Part shown: piece by piece, positions 1 to 6,206 of the stretch | Layout of the letters: every line of letters begins with the position of its first letter | Position numbering within the stretch: the first letter of the stretch is position 1 | Assembly: GCA_021775715.1 (NCBI GenBank) | Contig: JAJFHI010000352.1 | Coordinates: forward strand, 1 to 6,936 | Length of the DNA stretch: 6,936 bases | Direction of reading: 5' to 3' | Source of the DNA: Hyphomicrobiaceae bacterium | GTDB taxonomy: Bacteria > Pseudomonadota > Alphaproteobacteria > Rhizobiales > Hyphomicrobiaceae | Translations under genes and position numbers: made by a program | Notes under the pieces: model-generated | Databases searched by the model: none | What the model was told of the DNA's origin: nothing | The model's input: the letters and a program-made list of their open reading frames with translations, nothing else

Positions 1-923
1 TGTTCGGTAAAGAGTTCCAGCAACACACAATGCGGCACGCGCCCATCGATAATCACGACAGCTTCCACACCTTTTTCAACAACGTTGATGCAGCCGTTCA
101 TTTTCGGGATCATGCCGCCGGAGATGGTACCGTTCTTAATCAAAGATCGTGCCTCGTCGGTTGAAAGTTGCGTGATAAGTTTCATATCTTTGTCCATAAC
201 GCCGGCGACATCTGTCAAAAGCAACAGGCGTTTGGCTTTCATTGCAGCGGCCAGCGCACTGGCGAAACTGTCCGCGTTGACATTCAACGTCTGGCCTTCA
301 GAGTTGACGGCAACTGGCGCGACGACGGGGATCAAATCAGAATCAGAAATTACGTCAACGATGTGCGGGTTCACCTTCACAGGTTCGCCGACATAGCCGA
401 TGTCAATGGCCTGCATCAGGTTGCTCTCGGGGTCTTTCATCTCGGTGATGCGTTCGGCGATCATCAGGTTGGCGTCTTTGCCGGAAATTCCGACAGCCTT
501 GCCGCCCTGACGGTTAATGGCAGACACGATCTCCTTGTTAATCGCACCGGCTAAAACCATTTCGACGATATCGACGGTCGGCTTGTCCGTAACGCGCAGA
601 CCGTTGACAAACTCGGATTTGATCTCGAGCTTCTTCAGCATGGCACCGATCTGTGGCCCGCCGCCGTGCACGACGACCGGGTTTACGCCGGATTGCTTGA
701 GGTAGACGATGTCCTGTGCAAAGGCGTCAGCAAGCGCTTGGTCGCCCATCGCATTGCCGCCGAATTTTATGACAACGGTCTGCTCGTCATAACGGATGAG
801 GTGCGGCAGAGCCTCGGCAAGAATGCGCGCCTGCATGTGTGCGCCAGGGTGTGCTGCGCCCCTCTCCGGGACATCATGCCCGGCGGTGGGTGCGGTCTTT
901 TTTGATGGCTTCTTATTTGTCAC
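1..923 (-). CDS. argB: Acetylglutamate kinase (ArgB), 3' end cut by the window edge
   Basis: ArgB phosphorylates N-acetyl-L-glutamate with ATP in the second step of arginine biosynthesis, in the cytoplasm. I translated this frame by hand because it runs off the left edge: 307 codons are visible and roughly ten appear to be missing after LLELFTE. Amino-acid-kinase family hallmarks are all present: VVIKFGGNAMG near residue 50 (Lys53), VVVHGGGPQIG at 83-93, NGLRVTD at 107-113, LNVNAD at 213-218, and LLLLTDVAGV followed by SGGMIPKM with Lys274. The helix ARILAEALPHL (32-42) is the N-terminal helix typical of arginine-inhibited hexameric enzymes, so feedback inhibition by arginine is likely. I chose the GTG at 923 because GGAG lies 7 bases upstream; a later in-frame ATG at 836 has no well-placed site. 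The first 30 residues are a Lys/Pro/Ala-rich extension of unclear role. The gene is divergent from the Clp N-domain gene. Confidence 0.96.
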   Translation of the reverse strand, partial: MTNKKPSKKTAPTAGHDVPERGAAHPGAHMQARILAEALPHLIRYDEQTVVIKFGGNAMGDQALADAFAQDIVYLKQSGVNPVVVHGGGPQIGAMLKKLEIKSEFVNGLRVTDKPTVDIVEMVLAGAINKEIVSAINRQGGKAVGISGKDANLMIAERITEMKDPESNLMQAIDIGYVGEPVKVNPHIVDVISDSDLIPVVAPVAVNSEGQTLNVNADSFASALAAAMKAKRLLLLTDVAGVMDKDMKLITQLSTDEARSLIKNGTISGGMIPKMNGCINVVEKGVEAVVIIDGRVPHCVLLELFTE

Positions 924-930
924 ACTTAAT

Positions 931-934
931 CTCC
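931..934 (-). promoter_or_regulatory. Ribosome binding site deciding the argB GTG start
   Basis: The minus strand reads GGAG, then 7 bases, then GTG at 923-921. This spacing supports the GTG start over the ATG 29 codons further in. I could not pick a convincing -35/-10 pair; TTGACC lies further upstream on the minus strand (about 976-971) but has no good -10 at normal spacing. Confidence 0.7.
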
Positions 935-965
935 GGCGTCGTCTGGCAGCAAAAATAGCGAATAT

Positions 966-996
966 TCAGCGGTCAATGGATTACGTCATCCGCTGA
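966..996. repeat. Interrupted 7-bp inverted repeat (possible operator)
   Basis: TCAGCGG (966-972) and CCGCTGA (990-996) are perfect inverted repeats separated by 17 bases. The dyad lies 43-73 bases upstream of the argB start, where an operator or promoter element would be expected. The arm spacing of about two helical turns (24 bases between equivalent points) suits a dimeric regulator, but a chance occurrence is quite possible. No known regulator site was recognised. Confidence 0.3.
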
Positions 997-1097
997 GCAG
1001 CACTTATATCCCGTTGCCCAAGAGCCTCAACGGAATTCCCTCACATTTTTGCTCTAGCAATTTGGTGGCGTGTGGCCCGGGAACCCGTGCGGTTCTC

Positions 1098-1115
1098 GGC
1101 TAAATGGGCTAAATG
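1098..1115 (+). repeat. Perfect 9-bp tandem duplication
   Basis: GGCTAAATG occurs twice back to back (1098-1106 and 1107-1115). The ATG ending the second copy is the start of the 37-codon upstream ORF. It may be a simple slippage duplication or a direct-repeat protein site in the leader of the downstream gene. Confidence 0.6.
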
Positions 1116-1226
1116 AATGAGAACGATGGCTATTCCCGACTGTTGGCTGGTCCCAAAGCGGGGTGGTGGTCAGTCTGGCATTGGCTTGATTGTCCTGGCG
1201 GATGGAATATGAGGGGGCGTGAATGA
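1113..1226 (+). CDS. Possible 37-codon upstream ORF overlapping the next start (ATGA)
   Basis: An ATG at 1113 opens 37 codons ending in TGA at 1224-1226, so the stop overlaps the ATG of the Clp N-domain gene by four bases (ATGA), a pattern associated with translational coupling. The peptide begins MNENDGYSRLLAG and is rich in Trp (five residues, four within seven positions). There is no recognisable ribosome binding site before it and no family match is apparent. A competing ORF in another frame (1117-1212, 31 codons) overlaps it. It is listed only because of the overlap geometry and may well be chance. Confidence 0.15.
   Translation: MNENDGYSRLLAGPKAGWWSVWHWLDCPGGWNMRGRE
1211..1217 (+). promoter_or_regulatory. 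Ribosome binding site of the Clp N-domain gene
   Basis: GAGGGGG sits 5 bases before the ATG at 1223. It favours this start over the in-frame ATG at 1262 (residue 14), whose nearest purine-rich stretch is about 16 bases upstream. Confidence 0.7.
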
Positions 1227-2962
1227 CCGAGCCGATCGCGGAGGGTGCGGGCTCAACACCGATGTCGTCGAACCTGCTTACGACTTTAGGGCGGGCGAAC
1301 GATTACGCGCGGGCGCAGTCGCATAAGAAGGTTACGCTTGAGCACATTCTATTGGCTTTGAGCGAAGATCCGGATGCGCTGGTACTCCTGCGTACGACGA
1401 ATGTCGATATCGATGCTCTCAAGGCCGATGTCTCGGGTCACATTAGCCGCAATGAAGATCGCCACCATGATAGCGCTAGGACTGATTTGACGATCTCAAG
1501 TGAGGTTGGAGAAATCATGAAGGCTGCGTCGGCGGCAGCGCGTGGTCGGCGGCCGGAAATCAATGGAGCCATCGTCTTGGCAGCGATCGTCGGTGATGGT
1601 CGCAGTACGGCCGCACACACGCTCAAAGCCCAGGGCCTGACGTTTGAGCATGCCATTCAATTCCTACGTGCTGCACCGACCGCTGCTCCGGAAGCAGGTC
1701 CCGCTCCAGTGGCGGCGCAAGATGATGCTAGTCAGAGTGCGCAGGACATTCTTGCTCAGGCTAGGTCGCGCGTACAGACGCGTGTTGGACCGGGTGAGGT
1801 GGTGCAAGAACCAGTTGCCCAGGAGACGCCAGAGCCACCACCAGCTTCTGTTCCGCAACCTGCAGCGATCGAATCCTCACCTCCGCCTGTCCCGATGTCC
1901 GAACCACCGGGCGCAGCGCCAGCACATCGCGAGCCACAGCCTCAACCGGCGCCACCACCGCCAGCGTCACAACAACCTCCTGCGCGTCCAAGCCAACCGG
2001 TGGGACCTCAGCAAAGACCGCAAGCGCCAGTTCCCGCTCCGAGCCAGGTATCGGCCGAACCGGACGAAAAAGTTTTACCGTCGCTGGATGATGTGTTCGC
2101 CCGATCCAAGTCGAGTGCGCCGATCCATCCGGTTCCATCCGGAACATTTCGAGGACCGCGACCTGGATCGCCGCCGGGCGGACAGCCGCCGCCATCTTCG
2201 AGAATTCCACCGTCTCAACCTGGGCCGCCACCACCGCAGCAGCCACCGCGATATCCCTCTCCGCCGCCGCAGGCAGGTGCACCGCAGGCACCCGCGCCAC
2301 CGGCTGGGTCCCTGCCGCCACAGGCACGCCGACAGCCGCCGCCGCCAAACTTTGATCCACGCCGCGCGCAGGGGGGCTCGCCGGTTGTTCCGCAAGGTGG
2401 GGCGAGTGGTGTCCAAACCATTGAAGCAGGCCAGTTGGTCGAGAATATTCCAAGGTCGATGACCGTTGGTATTCCGATGCTCGTCGAGGCGCGTATCGCC
2501 AAGGGTGGTGTTCGTGTCGTCGCGCAAGGGATGCAGGGCGCTGGCCAACCGCAACGGCATGAAATTCTAGTCACAAAGGCAATGTCAGTACGCCTTCGCG
2601 CGCCTGCAAACGGTTTCGTGGTTGAGAACGCATCGCCGGAAACACAGTGGATCGATAACAATCTCGGAGCGCTGGGCGATGATTTTGCAAGCTGGCGGTG
2701 GACGATCACACCGAAGACGTCCGGCAAGAAGCAGCTGCAACTTGTTGTGTCGGCCCGAACCGTTGGCAGCGACGGGCTGGCTGCGGAGACCGTTCTGCCG
2801 GACCAGATCATTGGCGTGAAGGTTCGGACAAACTATTCGAAGGTTGTCAAGCGATGGAGCGGCTGGGTCGCGGCGGCGATTGTCGGCGGCTTGTTCGCAC
2901 GCTTCGGTGAATCGTTCTTTGATCTTACGTCGAAGTTGCTGGAGAGAATTTCAGCGGGGTAA
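1223..2962 (+). CDS. Orphan ClpA-type N-domain protein with proline-rich linker, beta domain and C-terminal membrane segment
   Basis: Residues 17-150 resemble the double Clp repeat (Clp_N/R domain) of ClpA: KKVTLEHILLALSEDPDA (35-52), then NVDIDAL, and a second repeat with SSEVGEIMKAASAAA (92-106) and NGAIVLAAIVGDG. In ClpA this domain binds the adaptor ClpS and substrates. No Walker A/B AAA+ module follows. Residues about 150-395 form a Pro/Gln/Ala-rich, probably disordered linker with two less proline-rich islands (AQDILAQARSRVQ, 173-185; EKVLPSLDDVFARSK, 282-296). Residues about 397-535 look like a beta-sandwich, with MTVGIPMLVEARI and WRWTITPKTSGKKQLQLVV. Residues 545-562 are a moderately hydrophobic helix (WSGWVAAAIVGGLFARFG) followed by a short amphipathic tail, suggesting a tail-anchored membrane protein facing the cytoplasm. 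The family of the C-terminal domain is not one I can name. A role as docking platform or decoy for Clp adaptors is inference; the cellular function is unknown. Confidence 0.85.
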   Translation: MTEPIAEGAGSTPMSSNLLTTLGRANDYARAQSHKKVTLEHILLALSEDPDALVLLRTTNVDIDALKADVSGHISRNEDRHHDSARTDLTISSEVGEIMKAASAAARGRRPEINGAIVLAAIVGDGRSTAAHTLKAQGLTFEHAIQFLRAAPTAAPEAGPAPVAAQDDASQSAQDILAQARSRVQTRVGPGEVVQEPVAQETPEPPPASVPQPAAIESSPPPVPMSEPPGAAPAHREPQPQPAPPPPASQQPPARPSQPVGPQQRPQAPVPAPSQVSAEPDEKVLPSLDDVFARSKSSAPIHPVPSGTFRGPRPGSPPGGQPPPSSRIPPSQPGPPPPQQPPRYPSPPPQAGAPQAPAPPAGSLPPQARRQPPPPNFDPRRAQGGSPVVPQGGASGVQTIEAGQLVENIPRSMTVGIPMLVEARIAKGGVRVVAQGMQGAGQPQRHEILVTKAMSVRLRAPANGFVVENASPETQWIDNNLGALGDDFASWRWTITPKTSGKKQLQLVVSARTVGSDGLAAETVLPDQIIGVKVRTNYSKVVKRWSGWVAAAIVGGLFARFGESFFDLTSKLLERISAG

Positions 2963-2983
2963 AGTTTAAAGCGATTTAAACTT
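2962..2983 (+). terminator. AT-rich perfect hairpin with GCGA tetraloop at the stop codon
   Basis: AAGTTTAAA (2962-2970) and TTTAAACTT (2975-2983) pair perfectly over 9 bp around the loop GCGA, a GNRA-type tetraloop. The last base of the TAA stop is the first base of the stem. The stem is AT-rich and no T-run follows directly, so it is not a canonical intrinsic terminator; it might protect the 3' end or be a protein-binding palindrome. The structure itself is certain as sequence; its function is open. Confidence 0.45.
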
Positions 2984-3102
2984 AGGTGGACGCGCGTTGA
3001 AGCCGTGTCCGCGCTCTAAGCTTTTTGTTTCGTGTCAGTATTCAGGTTGAGATACAAGCGTGTCCGCTCCGATCACAACCGGTCAGACTCTGGGAGCTTG
3101 CC
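2963..3102 (+). other. Intergenic region before the DUF1801 gene
   Basis: These 140 bases hold most of the hairpin at 2962-2983. They also contain a weaker GCGCG/CGCGC pairing followed, a few bases on, by a short T-rich stretch (3022-3030), which could act as a poor terminator. The sequence from 3025 is open in the DUF1801 frame from a TTG, but no ribosome binding site supports that start. Confidence 0.4.
3092..3096 (+). promoter_or_regulatory. Ribosome binding site deciding the DUF1801 start
   Basis: GGGAG lies 6 bases before the ATG at 3103. This is the reason for choosing that ATG rather than the TTG at 3025, 26 codons upstream in the same frame. Confidence 0.75.
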
Positions 3103-3537
3103 ATGGCCCAGTCGGAAAATAAGACGAAGCCCACGCGTCTTTCACCAAAGAAATTTATCGCGGCGATCGAACCTGCGGGGCGCCGAGAGGATGGGCTCAT
3201 TCTACTCGACCTGTTCAATCGCGTGACCGGTTTGAAGCCTGTCATGTGGGGGGCTTCGATTATCGGGTATGGCCGCTATGCCTACCATTATAAGAGCGGT
3301 CGATCAGGCGAATTTATGCTGACAGGATTTAGCTCGCGCAAAAGTGCATTGACGCTCTATGTCATGGCGGGTTCGTCAGGCAATGCAGCGAAGTTGAAGC
3401 GATTGGGCAAACACAAACTGGGTAAGAGCTGTCTTTACATCAATAAGCTTGATGATGTGGACCAGGGAGTTCTTGAAGAGATGATCCGAGATGATGTCGC
3501 ATATATGCGCGCCAACTACGAGACGTGGGACGCGTAG
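3103..3537 (+). CDS. DUF1801 domain protein
   Basis: A 144-residue soluble protein with no signal peptide. Motifs typical of the DUF1801 (YdhG-like) family are visible in order: MWG at 48-50, a GYGRYAYHY segment with the GRSGE turn at 55-70, GFSSRK at 75-80, and LGKHKLGKSCLYI leading into KLDDVD at 101-120. The family is small, widespread in bacteria and lacks an established general function; some members adopt a frataxin-like fold and have been discussed as iron-binding, which cannot be judged here. Cys110 is the only cysteine. The gene follows the Clp N-domain gene on the same strand after 140 bases, and converges on engB with only 13 bases between the stop codons. It may be co-transcribed with its upstream neighbour, but the intervening hairpin and distance leave this open. 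Confidence 0.9.
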   Translation: MAQSENKTKPTRLSPKKFIAAIEPAGRREDGLILLDLFNRVTGLKPVMWGASIIGYGRYAYHYKSGRSGEFMLTGFSSRKSALTLYVMAGSSGNAAKLKRLGKHKLGKSCLYINKLDDVDQGVLEEMIRDDVAYMRANYETWDA

Positions 3538-3550
3538 TTAAAACGTAAGC

Positions 3551-4222
3551 TTATCCTAAAGCATCCGGCTGGCGTTCCAACACGACCTGTGCGATTGCCG
3601 CGCGTAACTCCGGAATGCCTAAGCCTTTCTCGGACGTCGTTTTGAGTACGATCGGGAACGCTGCCGCACGCTTCATCAAGGCAGTCGTCGTTGCCTCGTG
3701 GACGTGTTCGACTTCATTTTGTTTGATCTTGTCGGTTTTGGTGAGCACGACCTGATACGAGACACCGGCGATGTCGAGCATTTCCATAATACCCTTATCG
3801 ACGTCTTTTATGCCGTGCCGACTGTCGATCAGCAGGTATACCCGCGCCAGTGTCGGGCGGCCCTTGAGGTAGGATTTGACCAGCTTGGTCCAGGCGTCAA
3901 CTTTTGCTTTTGGCGCCTTGGCGAAGCCATAGCCCGGCATATCGACCGCAAACATCATCACGGCATTCGGACCGAAGATGTTGAGCTCCTGTGTGCGTCC
4001 AGGCGTGTTGGACGTACGAGCCAGGCCCTTTTGGTTGACAAGTGCGTTGATGAGGCTCGACTTGCCGACATTCGATCGCCCGGCAAACGCGATCTCAACG
4101 CGGTCGGCCGGTGGCAGACCGTCGAGTGCTACAACACCTTTGAGAAATTCCCAACGTCGGCCGAACAGGTTCGCGCCGGCGGTCAGAAGCTCTTCGGAAA
4201 ACTCAGAGTGATCAGTGGCCAT
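3551..4222 (-). CDS. engB: Ribosome biogenesis GTP-binding protein EngB (YihA/YsxC)
   Basis: EngB is a small TRAFAC-class GTPase needed for large ribosomal subunit assembly. The 223-residue product matches the usual family length. The GTPase motifs appear in order: G1 GRSNVGKS (48-55), G2 around TPGRTQ (73-78), G3 DMPGYG (94-99), G4 TKTDK (161-165) and G5 around TSEKG (196-200). The ATG at 4222 is preceded by GAGGAG (plus-strand 4234-4239) at 11 bases, slightly long but acceptable. It lies 82 bases downstream of yidC on the same strand, and is probably the last gene of the rpmH-rnpA-yidC-engB transcript, because the next gene to the left is on the other strand. Confidence 0.97.
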   Translation of the reverse strand: MATDHSEFSEELLTAGANLFGRRWEFLKGVVALDGLPPADRVEIAFAGRSNVGKSSLINALVNQKGLARTSNTPGRTQELNIFGPNAVMMFAVDMPGYGFAKAPKAKVDAWTKLVKSYLKGRPTLARVYLLIDSRHGIKDVDKGIMEMLDIAGVSYQVVLTKTDKIKQNEVEHVHEATTTALMKRAAAFPIVLKTTSEKGLGIPELRAAIAQVVLERQPDALG

Positions 4223-4267
4223 TTTGGTCGAAACTCCTCAAACGGCCCCAAGCCCAACGCACAGTAG

Positions 4268-4289
4268 GCCGGGTCGATAAATTCCCGGC
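4268..4289 (-). other. GC hairpin between yidC and engB
   Basis: GCCGGG (4268-4273) and CCCGGC (4284-4289) form a 6-bp stem around a 10-base AT-rich loop, with one further G-T pair possible outside. No T-run follows in the direction of transcription, so it is more likely an mRNA-stability or partial attenuation element than a terminator. It lies about 15 bases after the yidC stop. Confidence 0.35.
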
Positions 4290-4304
4290 TCAGCCATTGC
4301 GCGT

Positions 4305-6131
4305 TCAGCTTTTCGCGTCGTCTTTCTTGCCGCCAAAGCCAGCGAGCTGGCCAGCGCGTGCAAATGTTTTTTTGATGTTGGCCATCAAGTGCATGTCAGC
4401 ACCATTACGCTTCATGATGGCGTACTGCTGGACCAGTGAGAAGACGTTGTTGAAGGTCCAGTAGATCACAAGGCCTGACGCGAATGACGCCAGAAGGAAT
4501 GTGAAGAACACGGGCATCCAGTTGAAGATCGCTTGTTGTGTCGGGTCCGGCTGCGGTGGGTTGAGCTGCATTTGCAGCCACATCGTGATGCCCATCAATA
4601 GCGGCCAGACGCCGATCAGAAGGAACGCAGGGACTGCAAACGGCAGAAGTCCAAACAAGTTGAAAATGCTTGTTGGATCGGGTGCGGAGAGATCGTGAAT
4701 CCAGCCGAAGAAGGGTGCGTGGCGCATATCGATCGAAATGAACACGACTTTGTAGAGTGCAAAGAACACAGGGATCTGGAGCAGGATTGGAAGACAGCCC
4801 GCCATCGGGTTGATCTTCTCTTTTTGATAAAGCTCCATCATAGCTTTTTGCTGACGTTCTTTATCGTCCTTGAAGCGCTCGCGGATCTTCTCCATCTCCG
4901 GCTGCATCTTTTTCATGCGGGCCATCGACTCATAGCCTTTGTTGGCTAGCGGGAAGAACAACAGCTTGACGAAGATCGTCGTTGCGATGATGGCAAGTCC
5001 AAAGTTGCCTAGCGCGTGGTAGAGCCATGCCATCAACATATAGAGCGGCTTCGTGATGAACCAGAAATAGCCCCAGTCGATAACGAGGTCGAAGTTTTTG
5101 ATACCGAGGTTTTCGGCATAGCCGTCAACCAGGTTAACGCGCTTGGCGCCAGCGAAGAGGTGCGATGTGACGTTGCCGGATTGTCCGGCGGTGATGGTGA
5201 TTGGCGCGACGACATAGTCAGTTTGGAACGCGGGCTTCGACGTGGCCGTTGCTTGGCCTGCCAACGTCATGTTGCCTGTATAGGAGACAGTTTGATCTGG
5301 GATCAATGTTGCCGCCCAGTACTTGTCGGTAAATCCGATCCATCCACCTTTAACGTCGCGAAACTCTTGGTTGCCGCCAGGCTCAAGTAGGTCATCGTAG
5401 GTGTATTCTTTGAGGCCCTCTTCGCCCTCAACGCCGATGGGGCCTTCATGCTGGATAAAGAAGCCTTCGACGTCTGGAATGCCGTATCGGAAGATGCGCG
5501 CGTAAGGATACAGCGTAATCGCTTTGGCTGTTCGGTTGTCAACGCCATCAACGATCTTGAACATGTAGTTCTGGTCAACCGAGATCGTGCGCTTGAATAC
5601 AAGGCCCCCGCCGTTGTCCCATGTCAAAGTCAAAGGAGTTGTCGGCGTCAACTTGGCATTGGCAGGCGCGGTCCAGATTGACGTCTTGTCCGGGATTTTG
5701 TCCGTTGACGCGTCACCGACCCAGCCGTGTTCGGCAAAGTAAGAATTCGGTTTGCTTGCCGGTGAAAAGAGGCGGACTGGCGGGCTGTTTTTGGCAAGTG
5801 TTTTTTTGTATCTCGTGAGTGTGAGGTCGTCGATGCGCGCGCCCTGCAGCGAGATTGAACCATCCAAAGCCGGCGTTTCAATTTTGACGCGACCGCCGAC
5901 TTCGGCAGTCGGAGCTGCGGCAGTTGTTGCAACCGATGGCGCGGCGCCAGCAGAAACGCCGGGTACATTTGGTGCACTGCCGGCCGGATCTTGTGCTGCG
6001 ATCTCAGCCGGAGACTTTGCCGGCGGTTGCGGCGGTGGCATGATGTAGGTGGTCCAGATAAACAGAACAGCCATCGACAATGCAATTGCCAACAGCATGT
6101 TAAGTTGACCGTCTGGATCTTTTTTCTGCAT
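4305..6131 (-). CDS. yidC: Membrane protein insertase YidC (Oxa1 family)
   Basis: YidC inserts and folds inner-membrane proteins, alone or with SecYEG. The product is 608 residues, the size of Gram-negative YidC. Visible parts: an N-terminal membrane anchor (about 10-31, LNMLLAIALSMAVLFIWTTYIM), a Pro/Ala-rich linker (32-78), a periplasmic beta-rich domain (about 80-340), and the conserved C-terminal insertase core. The core begins near 354 (WGYFWFITKPLYMLMAWLYH), continues with a charged cytoplasmic helical hairpin (about 402-440, MARMKKMQPEMEKIRERF), then MAGCLPILLQIPVFFALY (443-460), and further membrane helices to about 570. The groove charge, Arg in E. coli (IVRGIMYP), is Lys389 here (FVKLLFFP). 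The ATG at 6131 is chosen because GAGG lies 6 bases upstream; the adjacent upstream TTG is not needed. No yidD lies between rnpA and yidC. Confidence 0.98.
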   Translation of the reverse strand: MQKKDPDGQLNMLLAIALSMAVLFIWTTYIMPPPQPPAKSPAEIAAQDPAGSAPNVPGVSAGAAPSVATTAAAPTAEVGGRVKIETPALDGSISLQGARIDDLTLTRYKKTLAKNSPPVRLFSPASKPNSYFAEHGWVGDASTDKIPDKTSIWTAPANAKLTPTTPLTLTWDNGGGLVFKRTISVDQNYMFKIVDGVDNRTAKAITLYPYARIFRYGIPDVEGFFIQHEGPIGVEGEEGLKEYTYDDLLEPGGNQEFRDVKGGWIGFTDKYWAATLIPDQTVSYTGNMTLAGQATATSKPAFQTDYVVAPITITAGQSGNVTSHLFAGAKRVNLVDGYAENLGIKNFDLVIDWGYFWFITKPLYMLMAWLYHALGNFGLAIIATTIFVKLLFFPLANKGYESMARMKKMQPEMEKIRERFKDDKERQQKAMMELYQKEKINPMAGCLPILLQIPVFFALYKVVFISIDMRHAPFFGWIHDLSAPDPTSIFNLFGLLPFAVPAFLLIGVWPLLMGITMWLQMQLNPPQPDPTQQAIFNWMPVFFTFLLASFASGLVIYWTFNNVFSLVQQYAIMKRNGADMHLMANIKKTFARAGQLAGFGGKKDDAKS

Positions 6132-6137
6132 CAAATG

Positions 6138-6141
6138 CCTC
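6138..6141 (-). promoter_or_regulatory. Ribosome binding site of yidC
   Basis: The minus strand reads GAGG, then 6 bases, then ATG at 6131. This fixes the yidC start at the ATG rather than the TTG one codon earlier. The rest of the 75-base rnpA-yidC gap holds a 10-bp palindrome GAACGCGTTC at 6172-6181 and no gene. Confidence 0.65.
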
Positions 6142-6206
6142 GTCTCTCGTCCCTAACGGCCCAAATTTTTTGAACGCGTTCCGCATCCGCTTTATGCGCG
6201 CGCCAG

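Larger units (their letters stand above)
924..1222. other. Divergent intergenic region between argB and the Clp N-domain gene
   Basis: This stretch of 299 bases must carry the promoters of both divergent genes, although no strong sigma-70 boxes are obvious. It holds the argB ribosome binding site, a 7-bp dyad (966-996), a perfect 9-bp tandem repeat (1098-1115) and a short plus-strand ORF (1113-1226) whose stop overlaps the next start. I see no tRNA, riboswitch or clear terminator in it. Confidence 0.7.

Noticed and set aside
1850..2350. Proline-rich region as a DNA tandem repeat array or CRISPR-like structure
   Set aside because: The codons are similar but no exact repeat unit with regular spacing is visible; it is coding low complexity.
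1761..2453. 230-codon minus-strand ORF, Ala/Val-rich
   Set aside because: Antisense shadow of the same proline-rich region; low-complexity and without any recognisable family features.
1644..2462. 272-codon plus-strand ORF, very Arg/His-rich
   Set aside because: It is the +2 frame of the proline-rich linker; its composition (CGN and CAN codons) is what a Pro-codon stretch gives when shifted. No domain or ribosome binding site.
3025..3054. TTGTTT with GAGATAC-like sequence as a promoter for the DUF1801 gene
   Set aside because: The -10 match is poor and such pairs are common by chance; not supported enough to list.
3025..3102. Upstream TTG start for the DUF1801 gene
   Set aside because: No ribosome binding site; the ATG at 3103 has GGGAG at 6 bases and gives a family-length protein.
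3698..4267. 189-codon plus-strand ORF
   Set aside because: Antisense to engB, whose frame carries all five GTPase motifs.
6132..6134. TTG start one codon before the yidC ATG
   Set aside because: The ATG has a better-spaced GAGG site and is the preferred codon.
6172..6181. Palindrome GAACGCGTTC between rnpA and yidC
   Set aside because: No loop, so it cannot form a useful RNA hairpin, and the adjacent T-run is on the wrong strand for a terminator of the rnpA transcript.
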